Shown piece after piece: positions 41,287 to 50,739 of a DNA stretch of 64,000 nucleotides. Both the position numbers and the translations under genes were made by a program. The notes beneath the pieces were generated by a model that did not search any database, was not told the origin of the DNA, and was given only the letters and a program-made list of their open reading frames with translations. The DNA comes from Pyronema omphalodes (lineage: Eukaryota; Ascomycota; Pezizomycetes; Pezizales; Pyronemataceae): assembly GCA_024516155.1 (NCBI GenBank), contig JAJJXM010000004.1:744001-808000 (forward strand). The letters run 5' to 3'. The number at the start of each line of letters is the position of its first letter. Within the stretch, counting starts at the first letter, position 1.

Positions 41287-43479
41287 ATGGCCTCACGCAG
41301 AATCGCTGGACCTGCCGGTCACGATGACGGCCTTGATGCTCCTATGGGCAACACCATCAGCATTTCCCGTCCTCGTTCATGGGATGAGGTTACTACTCGG
41401 GGACCAGCACGGGTCCATCATGGAACAACGATCAACACGGGAGATGTTCCTCAGTGGGTAGTTTTAATGATGGAAAGGATGGATGCTACAGAAGGAGATA
41501 TCAGGAAGTTGATTGAGGCAGCCGGAGAAGGGGCTGCAATGAATGAACAGTTGCAACAGATGAAGGGGCTATACCAGGAAATGGCCCAAGGCATGCAGAA
41601 AGCCTACGATATTTTGGCGAAGAAGGGGAACTTGGACCAGGAGGTTAACCTCCAAACTGTTACGCGACTAGTTCAAGCCAGCAATGAATTTGCTGGGCAA
41701 GTGTGGAAAACAATTGGTGACCTTGCTACAGATGCAAAGTCAAAGGAAGCAGCCAATCAAGCAGCTGCTGAGAGATTGAATCAGGGCATTCAAACGACGA
41801 ATGCCATTCTCGAAGCCTTTGCTCAGAGGCAGCGAGAAATTAACAGAGAAATCGAGAGATGGGCATTCGAGAAGAACACTCGGGATGCCATTAGACAACA
41901 GGACGACGAGCAACGGGACAGGCGTATTGAAGCTCTTTGCATAGCAGAGGAAACACACCAACAGCGCCTACTCGACTATGAGGAACAAAGGGAGGAGGAG
42001 AAATTGGAGTTGGTCAACAAGGTCATCAGCCTTGTCATGTCTAAAATCCAGAAAAAAGAGAATTTCGATGCAAAGTCTCTCACCGAGGCTATGCATGAGG
42101 AGATGACTCCAAAACCCCCTTCCCTTGGCAGAGCGCCAGAATTCCCGTTACCACCATCAGAGGATGGATCTCCTGACATTGGTCAAAGAAACGGTGGAGG
42201 AAAGCCACCTGGTGGTAGAATTCCGCCACCTCCACCACCCCCATCTGACCCTTCAGACGACGAAGATTCAGATGATGAATATATCAGGAAAGCATTGGAA
42301 AGAAAGCGCCAGGAGCGCAAAGAAAAACAAAAACAGAAGGAAAGAAATCCAGAGGCAAAGAATGCGACAGAGGCATTCTTAGAGTCACTGGTTAAAAAAT
42401 TGCAACAATCAGAACCTGCTGGACCGAAAAGGCCCAAGATGCCTGAAATGAAGGCACCACAGTTTTTTAGTGGAAAAGATAAAACATTATTCAGAACATG
42501 GTGGATGTCGGTTAAGGATTATATCGAAACTTATACAAAAACATTCCCAGACGAAGATGATCAGGTTAAGTGGGTTGGGAGCTTGCTCACGCATAAGGCA
42601 CTGAGCTGGCACCAGGAAAGAAGGAAAAGTATTCAACGACAAGGCTTAAGGGATACTTGGGTTGCATTTTCAAGTGCAATTGAGACTAGATTTGAGGATA
42701 GGCGAGAGGCCCAAAAAGATGTCAAGAGGATTACGGAACTCCAATACGACGGAGATATTGACGATTATATCACCAAATTGGAGGATCTCAATATGAGGGT
42801 TGGGGCAATTGGTCCCATGTACAGAAATGTCATCTGGGAGGCAATGACACCAGCAATTAAAATAATGGTTTATCAGAGATGTGGTGGAATCCCAACTGAT
42901 GACGAAGAGATGATAGATGCAGTAAAAGATGCTGCACATGTTGTTGAAGAATTAGAAGAGGAATTGAAGGGTTCGAAGAAGAGGACTCTGGAGGTACGAG
43001 AGGATCGTACAAAGGATAAAAATAAGCATAAGGAAAATGTGCGCCCTAAGGAGGTGCAGCACAAAGACAAATTTAAGGAGAAAAAGGATAAGAAAGTTTT
43101 TGCTGGAAAAAAGTCAGAAAAACCGGCGGTTTTTGCTTCAGGAAGGGAGGCATTACAAGGAGTACCCCAAGCCGAAATTGATAAACACAAAAAGGAAAAG
43201 GCAGACTGTTGGCGTTGTGGTCGATCTGGGCATAAGATGTATGACTGTTACGCAAAAAAGACAGTTGGGGGAACTGAGTTAACAAAGGATGGAAAGGTAG
43301 CTTCTTCAGGGAAGAGGAAGCGTGATGATGATGAAATTGGGGAACAAGAACAGCCTAAGGAGAAAAAGAAGGCTAAAACTGCTGCAGTACGGCAGGATAA
43401 TGAGGATATGGACATGCCTGATGCGCAGCCAAGGATATGGGAATTGGAGGAAGATCAAAATATGGAATCGGATTTTTAA
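41287..43479 (+). CDS. gag: Gypsy-2 Gag
   Basis: 730 residues, from the first AUG after the predicted promoter. The N-terminal 280 residues are helical and coiled-coil-rich (Gln/Glu/Arg repeats). A Pro-rich hinge (PPGGRIPPPPPPPSDPSD) follows near 315, then the Retrotrans_gag region around FFSGKDKTLFRTWWMSV and LTHKALSWHQERRKS. A basic stretch leads to one CCHC knuckle, CWRCGRSGHKMYDC, near 640. The C-terminus is acidic and Lys-rich. The gag ends GAT TTT TAA, where the -1 shift to pol is likely to happen. Confidence 0.93.
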   Translation: MASRRIAGPAGHDDGLDAPMGNTISISRPRSWDEVTTRGPARVHHGTTINTGDVPQWVVLMMERMDATEGDIRKLIEAAGEGAAMNEQLQQMKGLYQEMAQGMQKAYDILAKKGNLDQEVNLQTVTRLVQASNEFAGQVWKTIGDLATDAKSKEAANQAAAERLNQGIQTTNAILEAFAQRQREINREIERWAFEKNTRDAIRQQDDEQRDRRIEALCIAEETHQQRLLDYEEQREEEKLELVNKVISLVMSKIQKKENFDAKSLTEAMHEEMTPKPPSLGRAPEFPLPPSEDGSPDIGQRNGGGKPPGGRIPPPPPPPSDPSDDEDSDDEYIRKALERKRQERKEKQKQKERNPEAKNATEAFLESLVKKLQQSEPAGPKRPKMPEMKAPQFFSGKDKTLFRTWWMSVKDYIETYTKTFPDEDDQVKWVGSLLTHKALSWHQERRKSIQRQGLRDTWVAFSSAIETRFEDRREAQKDVKRITELQYDGDIDDYITKLEDLNMRVGAIGPMYRNVIWEAMTPAIKIMVYQRCGGIPTDDEEMIDAVKDAAHVVEELEEELKGSKKRTLEVREDRTKDKNKHKENVRPKEVQHKDKFKEKKDKKVFAGKKSEKPAVFASGREALQGVPQAEIDKHKKEKADCWRCGRSGHKMYDCYAKKTVGGTELTKDGKVASSGKRKRDDDEIGEQEQPKEKKKAKTAAVRQDNEDMDMPDAQPRIWELEEDQNMESDF

Positions 43480-46400
43480 AGTCCTCTAGGGAGGCGTCAC
43501 CCGAGGAGGAAATGAATACAGACGCATTAATCGGGAAATGTGCGGGAACAAAAAGGAAAACAACGGACAGCCTTGAGTCGACCAGGACTAAGAGTCGACG
43601 ATCGGACAACGGAGAGGCAATTCCAGGAACTAGGGAATTAGCACCAACTCCTCCTCACCATGGACCAAGACCAATAATTAATATGGTTCTCAACTGGTCC
43701 AAGAATCAGCAACGTACGGTTAGAGTCCTTCTGGATACAGGCTCTACTGCTGCCCTCCTGGACAAAGCTTTTGTCCATAAATACAAAATTCCAACCGTCA
43801 AAAGGGACACCCCCCTCCAAATTCGCAACTTCAACAATGAAATAGTTGCTGGAGCAGGAGTCTTCTTTACGGTTCCATTCTTATTGCAGCACAAGCAACA
43901 CTTTGCTGCAGAATCATTTGAAGTCGCTCCGCTGGATAGTGACTGCGATGCTATCCTTCCATACTGGTGGATGGCACAACATCAGCCCTGCAACCTCTGG
44001 GGAGATCAAAACCAGATCTCATTCACCTCCTCACGTTGCAAAGAGAAATGCACTAAGGCACAGGCCAGTGCCTTCTCCCTCCAGGTCGACAAACATGTAC
44101 TCGACCACCCAGAGGCCTTGATCTTAGGCTACATCTCATCTGTATCCACCACAGAGGAATTATCAGAGGCACTTCAACAAGTCCCTGAGAAGTTCCGTGG
44201 ATGGATCAATACTATGACAAAGGAAGCAGCAGATAGGCTTCCCGAACACAAACCATACGACCACGCAATTGACCTTAAAGAAGGAGAAACTCCTCCCTGG
44301 GGACCCGTCTACGCTCTTAACGAAGTTGAGCTTGAGACACTGAGAGAATGGTTGAAGGATATGCTGCGTACTGGGAAAATCAGACCTTCCAAGTCACCAG
44401 CAGCAGCTCCTATTCTCTTCGTCCCAAAGGCCCATGGCAGAGGTCTTCGGTTATGTGTTGACTATCGGGGCATCAATAAAATAACAATTGCCAATCGATA
44501 CCCGCTCCCACTCATGTCAGAGTTACAGGACAGAGTTCGAGGAGCTAAGATATTTACAAAGATGGATCTAAAGAATGGATACCATCTAATAAGAATAAAA
44601 GAAGGAGATGAATGGAAAACGGCTTTCAGATGCCGATATGGGTTATATGAATTTCTGGTTATGCCTTTTGGGTTGAGCAATGCTCCGGCCACATTCCAAG
44701 ATATGATGAATCATATCTTTAGGGACATGTTGGATCAGGGAGTAATTGCGTATATTGATGATGTTCTCATATATGCTGAGACAGAGGAAAAACATGACGA
44801 ATTGGTAAAAGAAGTATTGAAAAGGTTGGAAGAAAATGGGTTGGTTATATCACCGGAAAAATGTGTCTGGGGACAAAAGAAAGTGGAATTTCTGGGATAT
44901 ATAATAAGCGAAGATGGAATAGAAATGGCTAAGGACAAGGTGGAAACAGTCCTTATATGGGAACCCCCAAAGTCCTTGAAGGAAGTGCAAGGCTTTCTTG
45001 GATTCGCTAACTTCTATCGGAGATTCATTAAGGACTTCTCAAGAATATGTCGTCCTCTTACAGAATCAACGAAAGGCGATCCAAAGAAATGGGAATGGAC
45101 TGTTGCTATGGAATTAGCATTTGACGAGCTGAAGAATCGATTTACTACTGCACCAATCTTGTGTCATTTTGATCCAAGAAAGGTTTGTATAGTTGAGACT
45201 GATGCTTCGGATTTTGCTTTAGGCGCAGTTCTGTCCCAGAAAGGGGATGATGGAAAGTTGCATCCAATTGCTTTCCATTCAAGAAAATTCACTCCGGCTG
45301 AGATAAATTATGAGATTCACGACAAGGAGCTATTGGCTATTGTGGACTCATTCAAAGTATGGAGAAGATATCTTGAAGGAGCAATGTTTACTGTGGAAGT
45401 TTACAGCGACCACCAAAATCTTGAGTATTTTACAACAACAAAAGTACTCAATCGACGTCAAGCTAGATGGGCTCAAGAGCTTGCTGGCGTTGACTTCAAA
45501 ATTTATTACAGACCTGGGGTGAAAAATGGAAAACCTGATGCTTTATCTAGGCGTCCGGAGTTCCGCCCTGAAAAGGGGGGAGGTGAAGATCAGCCGATTA
45601 CGACGATCCTGCATCAAAGCCATTTTGCATCGATTTCGTCAATCAGCACTGCTGGAGAAGGAACATCCTTCATTATTTCTTCAGCACGTCTTTCCTCTAT
45701 TCCCTTGGTCAAATGGTCTACAGAATTTTTGAAGATGGTTAAGGAAGCTGGAAAACTGGATCAGATTTACGTGGAGGCAACGAAGAAAATCAAAGAACCA
45801 CTGACGATAGAAGATGGCATTCTCTATCGCAAAGAAAAACTATGGGTACCAAAGGATTTGGTAAATACAGTTCTTGAATCCGAACATGACTCTAAAATTG
45901 CAGGTCACTTCGGACAAGACAAAACTATTGAATTAATTCGAAGGAACTTCTGGTGGCCGAAAATGGAAGAAGGAATAATAAATTATGTTAGGAGTTGTAT
46001 GGAATGTCAAAGGGACAAAAAGGCGCGGCACCTGAAGTATGGATTACTTCAACCTTTGGAATTACCCTATGCCCCATGGCAATCAATCGCCATGGATTTT
46101 ATTACAGACCTACCGGAATCAAATGGATGTGATCAACTCTGGGTAGTAGTTGATCGATTTTCGAAAATGGCCCACTTCATACCATTGCAAAAAGACGGCA
46201 AGACAACTGCAGACCTTGTTAGGATCTTTGCTAAGGAAATTTGGAAGTTACATGGGCTACCTACAGACATTGTTTCGGATAGGGACTCCAGGTTCACAAG
46301 TACGACCTGGAAAGCATTTCTTGGGACACTAGCTATCAAGCCTAGAATGTCCACAGCGTTCCACCCTCAAACCGACGGACAGACGGAACGACTCAACCAG

Positions 46401-47171
46401 ACAATTGAAGCTTACCTCCGCTCTTTTGTCAATCATGAGATGGACGATTGGGTTGATTTGTTGCCAATGGCAGAGTTTGCCTACAATAACTCAGTAACCA
46501 CCGCTACAGGACTCTCACCTTTCTATGCGAACTACGGTTACAACCCCATTGCCAGCAACCCAACTGCAACTGCTGTGCGAAACCCAGCCAGCAAAGCATA
46601 CGCCCACTGGATGCATACTGTGCACGAAGGAGCAAAGTTATCCTTACAGAAAGCACAAGAAAGAATGAAAAAGTATGCAGACCTACAACGAAAGGAGGCC
46701 CCTACTTACCAAGTTGGAGACTTGGTTATGCTTGATGGACGACATATCAAAACACGACGACCATCACATAAATTGGATCACAAACTTCACGGTCCATTCC
46801 AAATCGAAAAAGTCATATCCCCAACAGCACTACGTCTCACATTACCACGAAAATGGAAGATTCATAATGTCTTTCATATTTCCCTACTTGAGCCTTTCCA
46901 CACCGGTACAAGAGCTCCACCAGACCCAAACAAAATACTTAGGGAAGCAGACGAGGTTGAGGGAAGCGAGGAGTACGACATTGATGAAATTATGAGCAGT
47001 TACAAATCAGGAAACAGAGTACTTTACCTCGTTAAATGGCTTGGGTGGCCTAACAAGAAAGATTGGACGGCGGAACCCTTTGACAACTTTTCAGTAGGTG
47101 GTCAGGAAAAGCTAAGAGAATTCCATCTTAAGCATCCTGATTCTCCGAGGGACTACCGACTCAAGGATTAA
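43437..47171 (+). CDS. pol: Gypsy-2 Pol (PR-RT-RNase H-IN-chromodomain)
   Basis: 1,244 codons counted from the first in-frame ATG at 43,437; in the element it is read as a -1 fusion to Gag, overlapping gag by 43 nt. Protease LLDTGST has Asp 100. RT has YIDD at 439-442. RNase H has ETDAS (Asp 589). Integrase has an H-H-C-C zinc region (HFGQDKTIELIRRNF...CMECQ) and a DDE triad at Asp 887, Asp 948 and Glu 984. The GPF/Y-like region ends in IHNVFHISLLEPF. A chromodomain lies at about 1,180-1,220 (YDIDEIMSSYKSGNRVLYLV). All catalytic residues are present, so the copy is potentially active. Confidence 0.95.
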   Translation: MGIGGRSKYGIGFLKSSREASPEEEMNTDALIGKCAGTKRKTTDSLESTRTKSRRSDNGEAIPGTRELAPTPPHHGPRPIINMVLNWSKNQQRTVRVLLDTGSTAALLDKAFVHKYKIPTVKRDTPLQIRNFNNEIVAGAGVFFTVPFLLQHKQHFAAESFEVAPLDSDCDAILPYWWMAQHQPCNLWGDQNQISFTSSRCKEKCTKAQASAFSLQVDKHVLDHPEALILGYISSVSTTEELSEALQQVPEKFRGWINTMTKEAADRLPEHKPYDHAIDLKEGETPPWGPVYALNEVELETLREWLKDMLRTGKIRPSKSPAAAPILFVPKAHGRGLRLCVDYRGINKITIANRYPLPLMSELQDRVRGAKIFTKMDLKNGYHLIRIKEGDEWKTAFRCRYGLYEFLVMPFGLSNAPATFQDMMNHIFRDMLDQGVIAYIDDVLIYAETEEKHDELVKEVLKRLEENGLVISPEKCVWGQKKVEFLGYIISEDGIEMAKDKVETVLIWEPPKSLKEVQGFLGFANFYRRFIKDFSRICRPLTESTKGDPKKWEWTVAMELAFDELKNRFTTAPILCHFDPRKVCIVETDASDFALGAVLSQKGDDGKLHPIAFHSRKFTPAEINYEIHDKELLAIVDSFKVWRRYLEGAMFTVEVYSDHQNLEYFTTTKVLNRRQARWAQELAGVDFKIYYRPGVKNGKPDALSRRPEFRPEKGGGEDQPITTILHQSHFASISSISTAGEGTSFIISSARLSSIPLVKWSTEFLKMVKEAGKLDQIYVEATKKIKEPLTIEDGILYRKEKLWVPKDLVNTVLESEHDSKIAGHFGQDKTIELIRRNFWWPKMEEGIINYVRSCMECQRDKKARHLKYGLLQPLELPYAPWQSIAMDFITDLPESNGCDQLWVVVDRFSKMAHFIPLQKDGKTTADLVRIFAKEIWKLHGLPTDIVSDRDSRFTSTTWKAFLGTLAIKPRMSTAFHPQTDGQTERLNQTIEAYLRSFVNHEMDDWVDLLPMAEFAYNNSVTTATGLSPFYANYGYNPIASNPTATAVRNPASKAYAHWMHTVHEGAKLSLQKAQERMKKYADLQRKEAPTYQVGDLVMLDGRHIKTRRPSHKLDHKLHGPFQIEKVISPTALRLTLPRKWKIHNVFHISLLEPFHTGTRAPPDPNKILREADEVEGSEEYDIDEIMSSYKSGNRVLYLVKWLGWPNKKDWTAEPFDNFSVGGQEKLREFHLKHPDSPRDYRLKD

Positions 47172-47342
47172 GGCTTAATGTTTTTCCCCACGAGGTTTTC
47201 ATTAGGTCGAGTTGGTAGTAGGATGTAGGGGCTGGAGGACTACATCTATAATTGATCACTTAATCACTTGGCTGCGGCGAGGTGCGATCACAGAATGATG
47301 AACTATGAGCTTCGGGACGAAGCTTGAACAGGGGGGAGGTGG
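47172..47342 (+). other. Gypsy-2 3' spacer with polypurine tract
   Basis: 171 bp between the pol stop and the 3' LTR. It ends in AGGGGGGAGGTGG, the polypurine tract, directly next to TGTCACACCC. Confidence 0.8.
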
Positions 47343-48728
47343 TGTCACACCCTATAATGTGTGAGAATAGAATAGGTATCATATATAACGCTATGGAGAA
47401 TATGGCAAACTCGACAGGAGAATGAATAATCAAGTTAGTATCCCGGGCCGGAACCCCCAGAGGAGCTCCGGCTAGCCACGTCACGTGATTCGTGACTTTC
47501 CGATAGGACCTCACGAGGATCCCGGCCCGAGGCGTCGAAACTATTATTCACTGTCAGTTTGGGAGGATTCAGGACGGAGAAGGGGAAAGGAACACTTACC
47601 TCAAGGGTGTCGACTTACCCTTGAGACAACTACGAACGACGCTGATGGAGAACGAAGAAGACGACGAAAGGTCACCTCCTTATACCTGAGGAGTATTCGG
47701 CAATACACGGCTACAATAGGGGCTGCATAGGAACAGGAGATTCCAAGAAGATGCAGATGCGGCGCAAGAGTGTCATCCGGTGTTACGAGTTGGGTGGACA
47801 GTTGGGCGAAGAGATAAGGCAGAGTCTAGTCAGCAAACAGGAGTGGAATGCAGGACAAGGGTCAACAGTGCATTGGCATGAGACGACGTCCAGCAGGGAA
47901 CTCCACTCAGGAAACCTGTTTGATGGAACTGATATGACGCGTCCTTAGGCCTAGAGCTGCCAACTTGGAACAAGACGGCGTTTGCATCCACACCAGGGTG
48001 TGGCTGCGCGCAAGTGCGCGCAGGTGGGGCACATATGACATCACACAGGAATGTGACGGAGTGATCCACTCCGGTAGGGCATCAGGATGCCTTATGATGT
48101 CAGTGACCTCTACTTGCAATCGAGATTCTCTAGGGAGATCTATGATGGCGCGACTCATCCGATAAATGACTCATGCGTCATTATCACAAGAGTTCATGCA
48201 TAATGCAGTCAGACGGAGTTGCCCTCCGGTGTGACTCATAACCCCAGCACCTCATTGGAAGGTGTGGTAGTACGGTGAGCTAGTTCAGGGATTAATCTGA
48301 CCAGGGCGAGCATTATGCAAGTGAGCAATTAATTTAATTGTGCGCTTAGGATAATGCAAGCCTCAGCAGATGCGTCACAGCTTTGACCCATGTCTTATCT
48401 CCTAAGCCCAGTTTGGCAGTTGGTTCCCCAAGGAAGGCTGGGCGAACTTGTAGACGAAAGTCTATAAAAGACCCTATGTCTTCCCTCTGTCTCCTCCATC
48501 ATCATCCATTGATCCTCTACGCGACGATACACTATCTACACCAACAATTACCTCCGAAGACGACCCTTAAGTTTATTCGGCCTGTGATCGGTTAATTCTC
48601 TTCCTAGCTTATCTTCGGAATAAGTTCTTTTAGTTCTTGGGAACGAAGCGTCTGTCTAGATCAGGACAGTCTACTTGAGATACAACCGGAAAAGCCTCCG
48701 CATAGTTAGGACTGTGCCCAGGTTCACA
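47343..48728 (+). repeat. Gypsy-2 3' LTR (1,386 bp)
   Basis: Identical by eye to 39,773-41,158 (constant offset of 7,570). Followed by the second CAGCG copy. Confidence 0.95.
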
Positions 48729-48812
48729 CAGCGTCACTCCCCTCTCCATTATTGCAGTTAGAGCCTCACCGCTCTTCCTGCAATTGTGCTGTAGAACCTG
48801 AATTGGTTTCAT
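48729..48812 (-). CDS. LINE ORF2, 5' fragment (start of the endonuclease)
   Basis: The ATG at 48,812 begins MKPIQVLQHNCRKSGEAL, the typical start of an apurinic endonuclease (conserved QHNC/QxN). 28 codons remain before Gypsy-2; the remainder of the domain starts in the same frame at 39,772. The start overlaps the ORF1 stop as ATGA. Confidence 0.88.
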
Positions 48813-50560
48813 AATTCAGGTTCTGGGGGCACAACGGCATCTGTCCCCGTCTCGGAAGAGGAGGGGAGAACGGTGTCTTGCGTTGGAGCAAGGATGGAGG
48901 AGGAGTCGGGGACCCCATCGGATAGGTCCATGGCTGAGGCGTCGCCGGTATCGGGGGCTTGTTGTGAAGTATCGGCAGCGTTGACGGAGGGGGCTGGCTC
49001 CTCGAGGGCTGGGCGGGTCACGATTGCGGTGGGTGGAACCGTGCGCGGCATCCTGGCGAGGCGGGCAGCTGCCACCGCGGCCATACGGTCAGGGCACGAA
49101 TGGTCGTTTGCGTAGTGGTTGCCACCGCAGTTGGCACATTTCGGGGTAGGCAGGGTGTGTTTACACGCTGTGCCTCGGGGTTTGGAGCAATCGGAGAGGT
49201 CGCATGCGGGGTGGTTAGAGGTGGCATGGTGTTCTGCGCAGAAGACGCATCGGAAAATTGTTGGCGTTGAGCAGCGTTCGCGGATGTGGCCCCATTTGAG
49301 GCATCCAGAGCACTGGCTGTCAGGCCCTTCGAAGACGTACATCTCCGCGCGGTGACGTCTGCTGCCCAGCAATACTCCTTTCGAGATTAGCATTTTCGCG
49401 GCGGCGGAGCTGCGTACGAAGAAGACGGCGGAGGAGCTCTGGATTTCGCCATTGGCATAGCGGGCTGGGACTGTCTCCGTTTTGCCTAACCACCTGATGT
49501 TGGGCAGCACTTCCACACCAGCGTGGTTTGCTTGTACCTCGATTTGGAGGCGTTGGACGGCTTGAGAGCCCTCACCCATGAAGCGATCCAGCGGGACGCC
49601 GTGGACTTTCAGACAAACCCAGCGGTCGAGTTCCTCAACTCCCGTAACCTCACTATCGACCTCACGCACGGCGTTGAGGATGTCCTTGCGGTACAGTCCT
49701 AGGAGGGTTGCTGCATCCACATCGGGGACTGTTGTGGCGGTGATGGTGCCTTTGGCATTGCGGGCGACTTTTAGGATGCGGTGGAATTGGGGAGCGTTCT
49801 TGAACCACAGGCAGTTGTTGATGGTTGCGGTGAACGCTTCATCCACTTGTTTTGATGCTGGTGCGGCTTCACGACGGGTGAAAACAATGCGGCGTACCTC
49901 AGTTGGGAGATTCTGTGCGGGAGCGTATGGATTTGCGGCTTTCTGTTGGAGTTTTTTGGAGCGACGGGACTGGTGGGCGGTCCATTCCTGTGGGGGAGGC
50001 TGGGGCGGGAGGTGTACACTGGATGCTGCTGCATATGTTTGCGCAGCAGTGGGTTGGACGGCCACTGGTGGGGGTTTGCGGGGGGCCGGGGCGGCGATGG
50101 GCGGCGCTCGGGGGACAGCGGGGGTCTTGAGGGCCCGCACCGCTTGGAGTTGGGCCTGGAGTTCACGATTTACGCTGCGGAGGTGGTGCACCTCGGATTC
50201 CAGCGCGGGGATGCGATCTTCCAGTTCTTCGAGGCGTATTCCAAGGTTGCTTATGTAGTCAACATTTAGGATTGACGATATGCGGGCTACATCATCAGAA
50301 CGGCGTTCGCAGTGAGCATGCGACGCGGTGTCTTCCTGGGTTCCTCCAGCGTTTGGTCTCTTGCGTGCTCCTTCTTGGGGAGGGGCAATGATGCGCATGG
50401 GGGTTGGGGACTGCGGGGATTGCATCTCGTGGCTCGAGACGCGAAGGGGGGTTGCGAAGATTTCCTCGTCGGTTTGGCTGCGTACACCGAGGGGAGACTG
50501 CAGGCGGCCCCGGTAGGGTGCGATCCTACGCGGGGAGGCGATATCCCCAAAGCGGGGCAT
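48809..50560 (-). CDS. LINE ORF1 (nucleic-acid-binding, zinc knuckles)
   Basis: 583 residues. The first 80 residues are basic and disordered. A short coiled coil follows (RLEELEDRIPALESEVHHL, about 108-145), then a Pro/Ala linker. A central region carries ITATTVPDVDAATLLG and ELDRWVCLKVHGVPLDRFM, similar to the RRM-like part of Tad/Jockey ORF1 proteins. Three CCHC-type knuckles sit near the C-terminus (CSGCLKWGHIRERC, CVFCAEHHATSNHPAC, CANCGGNHYANDHSC). ORF1 proteins coat the LINE RNA. The start is the first ATG of the frame. The gene is uninterrupted. Confidence 0.9.
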   Translation of the reverse strand: MPRFGDIASPRRIAPYRGRLQSPLGVRSQTDEEIFATPLRVSSHEMQSPQSPTPMRIIAPPQEGARKRPNAGGTQEDTASHAHCERRSDDVARISSILNVDYISNLGIRLEELEDRIPALESEVHHLRSVNRELQAQLQAVRALKTPAVPRAPPIAAPAPRKPPPVAVQPTAAQTYAAASSVHLPPQPPPQEWTAHQSRRSKKLQQKAANPYAPAQNLPTEVRRIVFTRREAAPASKQVDEAFTATINNCLWFKNAPQFHRILKVARNAKGTITATTVPDVDAATLLGLYRKDILNAVREVDSEVTGVEELDRWVCLKVHGVPLDRFMGEGSQAVQRLQIEVQANHAGVEVLPNIRWLGKTETVPARYANGEIQSSSAVFFVRSSAAAKMLISKGVLLGSRRHRAEMYVFEGPDSQCSGCLKWGHIRERCSTPTIFRCVFCAEHHATSNHPACDLSDCSKPRGTACKHTLPTPKCANCGGNHYANDHSCPDRMAAVAAARLARMPRTVPPTAIVTRPALEEPAPSVNAADTSQQAPDTGDASAMDLSDGVPDSSSILAPTQDTVLPSSSETGTDAVVPPEPEL

Positions 50561-50701
50561 GCCAGAGGGCCGTGGTGAGGCCAGGGCCGTGGGTGGGTGG
50601 GGCGGTGAGGCCGTGAGAATTCTGTACGATTTCCTAATCAGGAAATTTAAGCGAGAAAGTTGGCGTTGATTTAGCGCCGAAGTGGTGTGTTTTTGCGCGC
50701 C

Positions 50702-50711
50702 GGTACTAGGT
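50702..50711. repeat. LINE target-site duplication (GGTACTAGGT)
   Basis: A 10-bp direct repeat of 35,681-35,690, marking the 5' boundary of the LINE. Only 28 bp separate it from Gypsy-3. Confidence 0.88.
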
Positions 50712-50739
50712 CAGGCCAGATTCAAGATTCAAGATTCAG

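Larger units (their letters stand above)
39773..48728 (+). mobile_element. Gypsy-2: complete, apparently intact Ty3/gypsy chromovirus nested in the LINE
   Basis: An 8,956-bp element with 1,386-bp LTRs in which I see no difference, so it is the youngest insertion of the window. Gag and pol are both uninterrupted, with the pol in the -1 frame. It lies in the opposite orientation to its LINE host. Sequence is shared with Gypsy-3 throughout, but gag is clearly diverged, so they are two subfamilies. It has no third ORF of the Gypsy-1 kind: pol ends at 47,171 and a 171-bp spacer with the polypurine tract precedes the LTR. Confidence 0.95.
48729..50701 (-). mobile_element. LINE (Tad/I-like), 5' part: 5' UTR, ORF1 and start of ORF2
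   Basis: The 5' segment of the LINE continues 35,691-39,772 on the other side of Gypsy-2. The 5' end is placed at 50,701 because GGTACTAGGT follows at 50,702-50,711, matching the copy at the 3' end. The 5' UTR is about 140 bp. Confidence 0.9.
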
